From Oscillospiraceae bacterium (GTDB lineage Bacteria > Bacillota > Clostridia > Oscillospirales > Oscillospiraceae), in the NCBI GenBank assembly GCA_017538775.1, contig JAFYIF010000034.1, positions 1 through 5,992 of the forward strand: a stretch of 5,992 bases of DNA, written 5' to 3'. The translations under genes and the position numbers were made by a program. Below the pieces are notes generated by a model. That model saw nothing but the letters and a program-made list of their open reading frames with translations, had not been told where the DNA came from and ran no database searches. Positions 5,235-5,992 of the stretch are shown here, in pieces. Each line of letters starts with the position of its first letter. Positions within the stretch are counted from its first letter, which is position 1.

Positions 5235-5519
5235 ATGAAACTGAAACCCTTGGCGGACCGCGTAGTCCTCAAGCAGATCGAGGCCGAGGAGAAGACCCAG
5301 GGCGGCATCATCCTCACCTCCGCCGGCAAGGAGAAGCCGGAGATCTATGAAGTCGTGGTCGTCGGCCCCGGCGGGCTGGTGGACGGCGAAGAGGTCAAGA
5401 TGGAGCTGGTCCCCGGTCAGCGCGTCATCATGGGCAAGTACACCGGCACCAACGTCAAGCTGGAGGGCGAGACCTACACCATCGTCCGTCAGAGCGACAT
5501 CCTGGCCGTGGTGGAGTAA
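5235..5519 (+). CDS. groES: Co-chaperonin GroES (Hsp10)
   Basis: This 94-residue protein is GroES, whose heptamer caps the GroEL ring and encloses folding substrate in the cytosol. It starts with the typical KPLADRVVLK (4-13). The mobile loop (about 16-34) carries GGIIL (23-27), whose Ile-Ile-Leu contacts the GroEL apical domain. VVVGPGG (41-47) leads into the roof region. The C-terminal core shows VIMGKYTGTNVKLEGE (64-79) and the ending VRQSDILAVVE (84-94). Length is typical for a bacterial GroES. It is the first gene of the operon, under a perfect CIRCE operator and a sigma-A promoter, with a strong RBS. groEL follows 23 bases after its stop. Nothing is missing. Confidence 0.98.
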   Translation: MKLKPLADRVVLKQIEAEEKTQGGIILTSAGKEKPEIYEVVVVGPGGLVDGEEVKMELVPGQRVIMGKYTGTNVKLEGETYTIVRQSDILAVVE

Positions 5520-5533
5520 TTCAGGAAAGGTAG

Positions 5534-5992
<459 letters not shown>

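Noticed and set aside
4346..5350. Plus-strand open frame overlapping the kinase gene end and reaching into groES
   Set aside because: It is an Arg/Pro/Gly-rich alternate-frame translation crossing the groES promoter and CIRCE, with no RBS. The kinase and groES frames are both unambiguous.

Overview
This window carries ordinary chromosomal housekeeping genes. It most likely comes from a GC-rich, low-oxygen member of the Firmicutes (class Clostridia), probably near the Oscillospiraceae/Ruminococcaceae. The grounds are a transketolase split into two genes, a perfect CIRCE operator in front of groESL (HrcA control), a short YpsC/RlmL-type RNA methylase, strong GGAGG-type ribosome binding sites, consensus sigma-A promoters, and coding regions very rich in G/C at third codon positions. 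The family placement is an inference from style and gene content, not from a marker gene.

Layout. Positions 1-48 may be the last 15 codons of an upstream gene. Positions 49-295 are an AT-richer intergenic stretch ending in a near-consensus promoter and a good RBS. Positions 296-2069 hold the two overlapping transketolase genes (N-terminal thiamine-diphosphate-binding half, then C-terminal half). They are closed by a long hairpin (2070-2125) that can terminate transcription from both sides. Converging on it from the right is a minus-strand NADPH-dependent FMN reductase-type flavoprotein gene (2151-2705). Its promoter is overlapped by a perfect 7-5-7 palindrome, a likely repressor site. A 276-bp divergent intergenic region follows, with a second promoter and a structured leader. 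Then come a THUMP-domain rRNA methyltransferase (2982-4100) and, 27 bases on, a diacylglycerol kinase-family lipid kinase (4128-5069), probably one operon. The right end is the heat-shock operon: promoter and CIRCE operator (5124-5195), complete groES (5235-5519), and the first 150 codons of groEL (5543 to the window edge).

How the genes fit together. The transketolase pair serves the non-oxidative pentose phosphate pathway, the methylase acts on 23S rRNA, the lipid kinase recycles diacylglycerol at the membrane, and GroES/GroEL fold proteins. They form separate transcription units rather than one system. I found no mobile element, CRISPR array, tRNA or rRNA, toxin-antitoxin pair or defence gene. 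The best leads are regulatory: the palindrome on the flavoprotein promoter, the CIRCE with 15-bp arms, a degenerate repeat around the groES promoter, and competing stems in the methylase leader. I see no clear evidence for a previously undescribed system.
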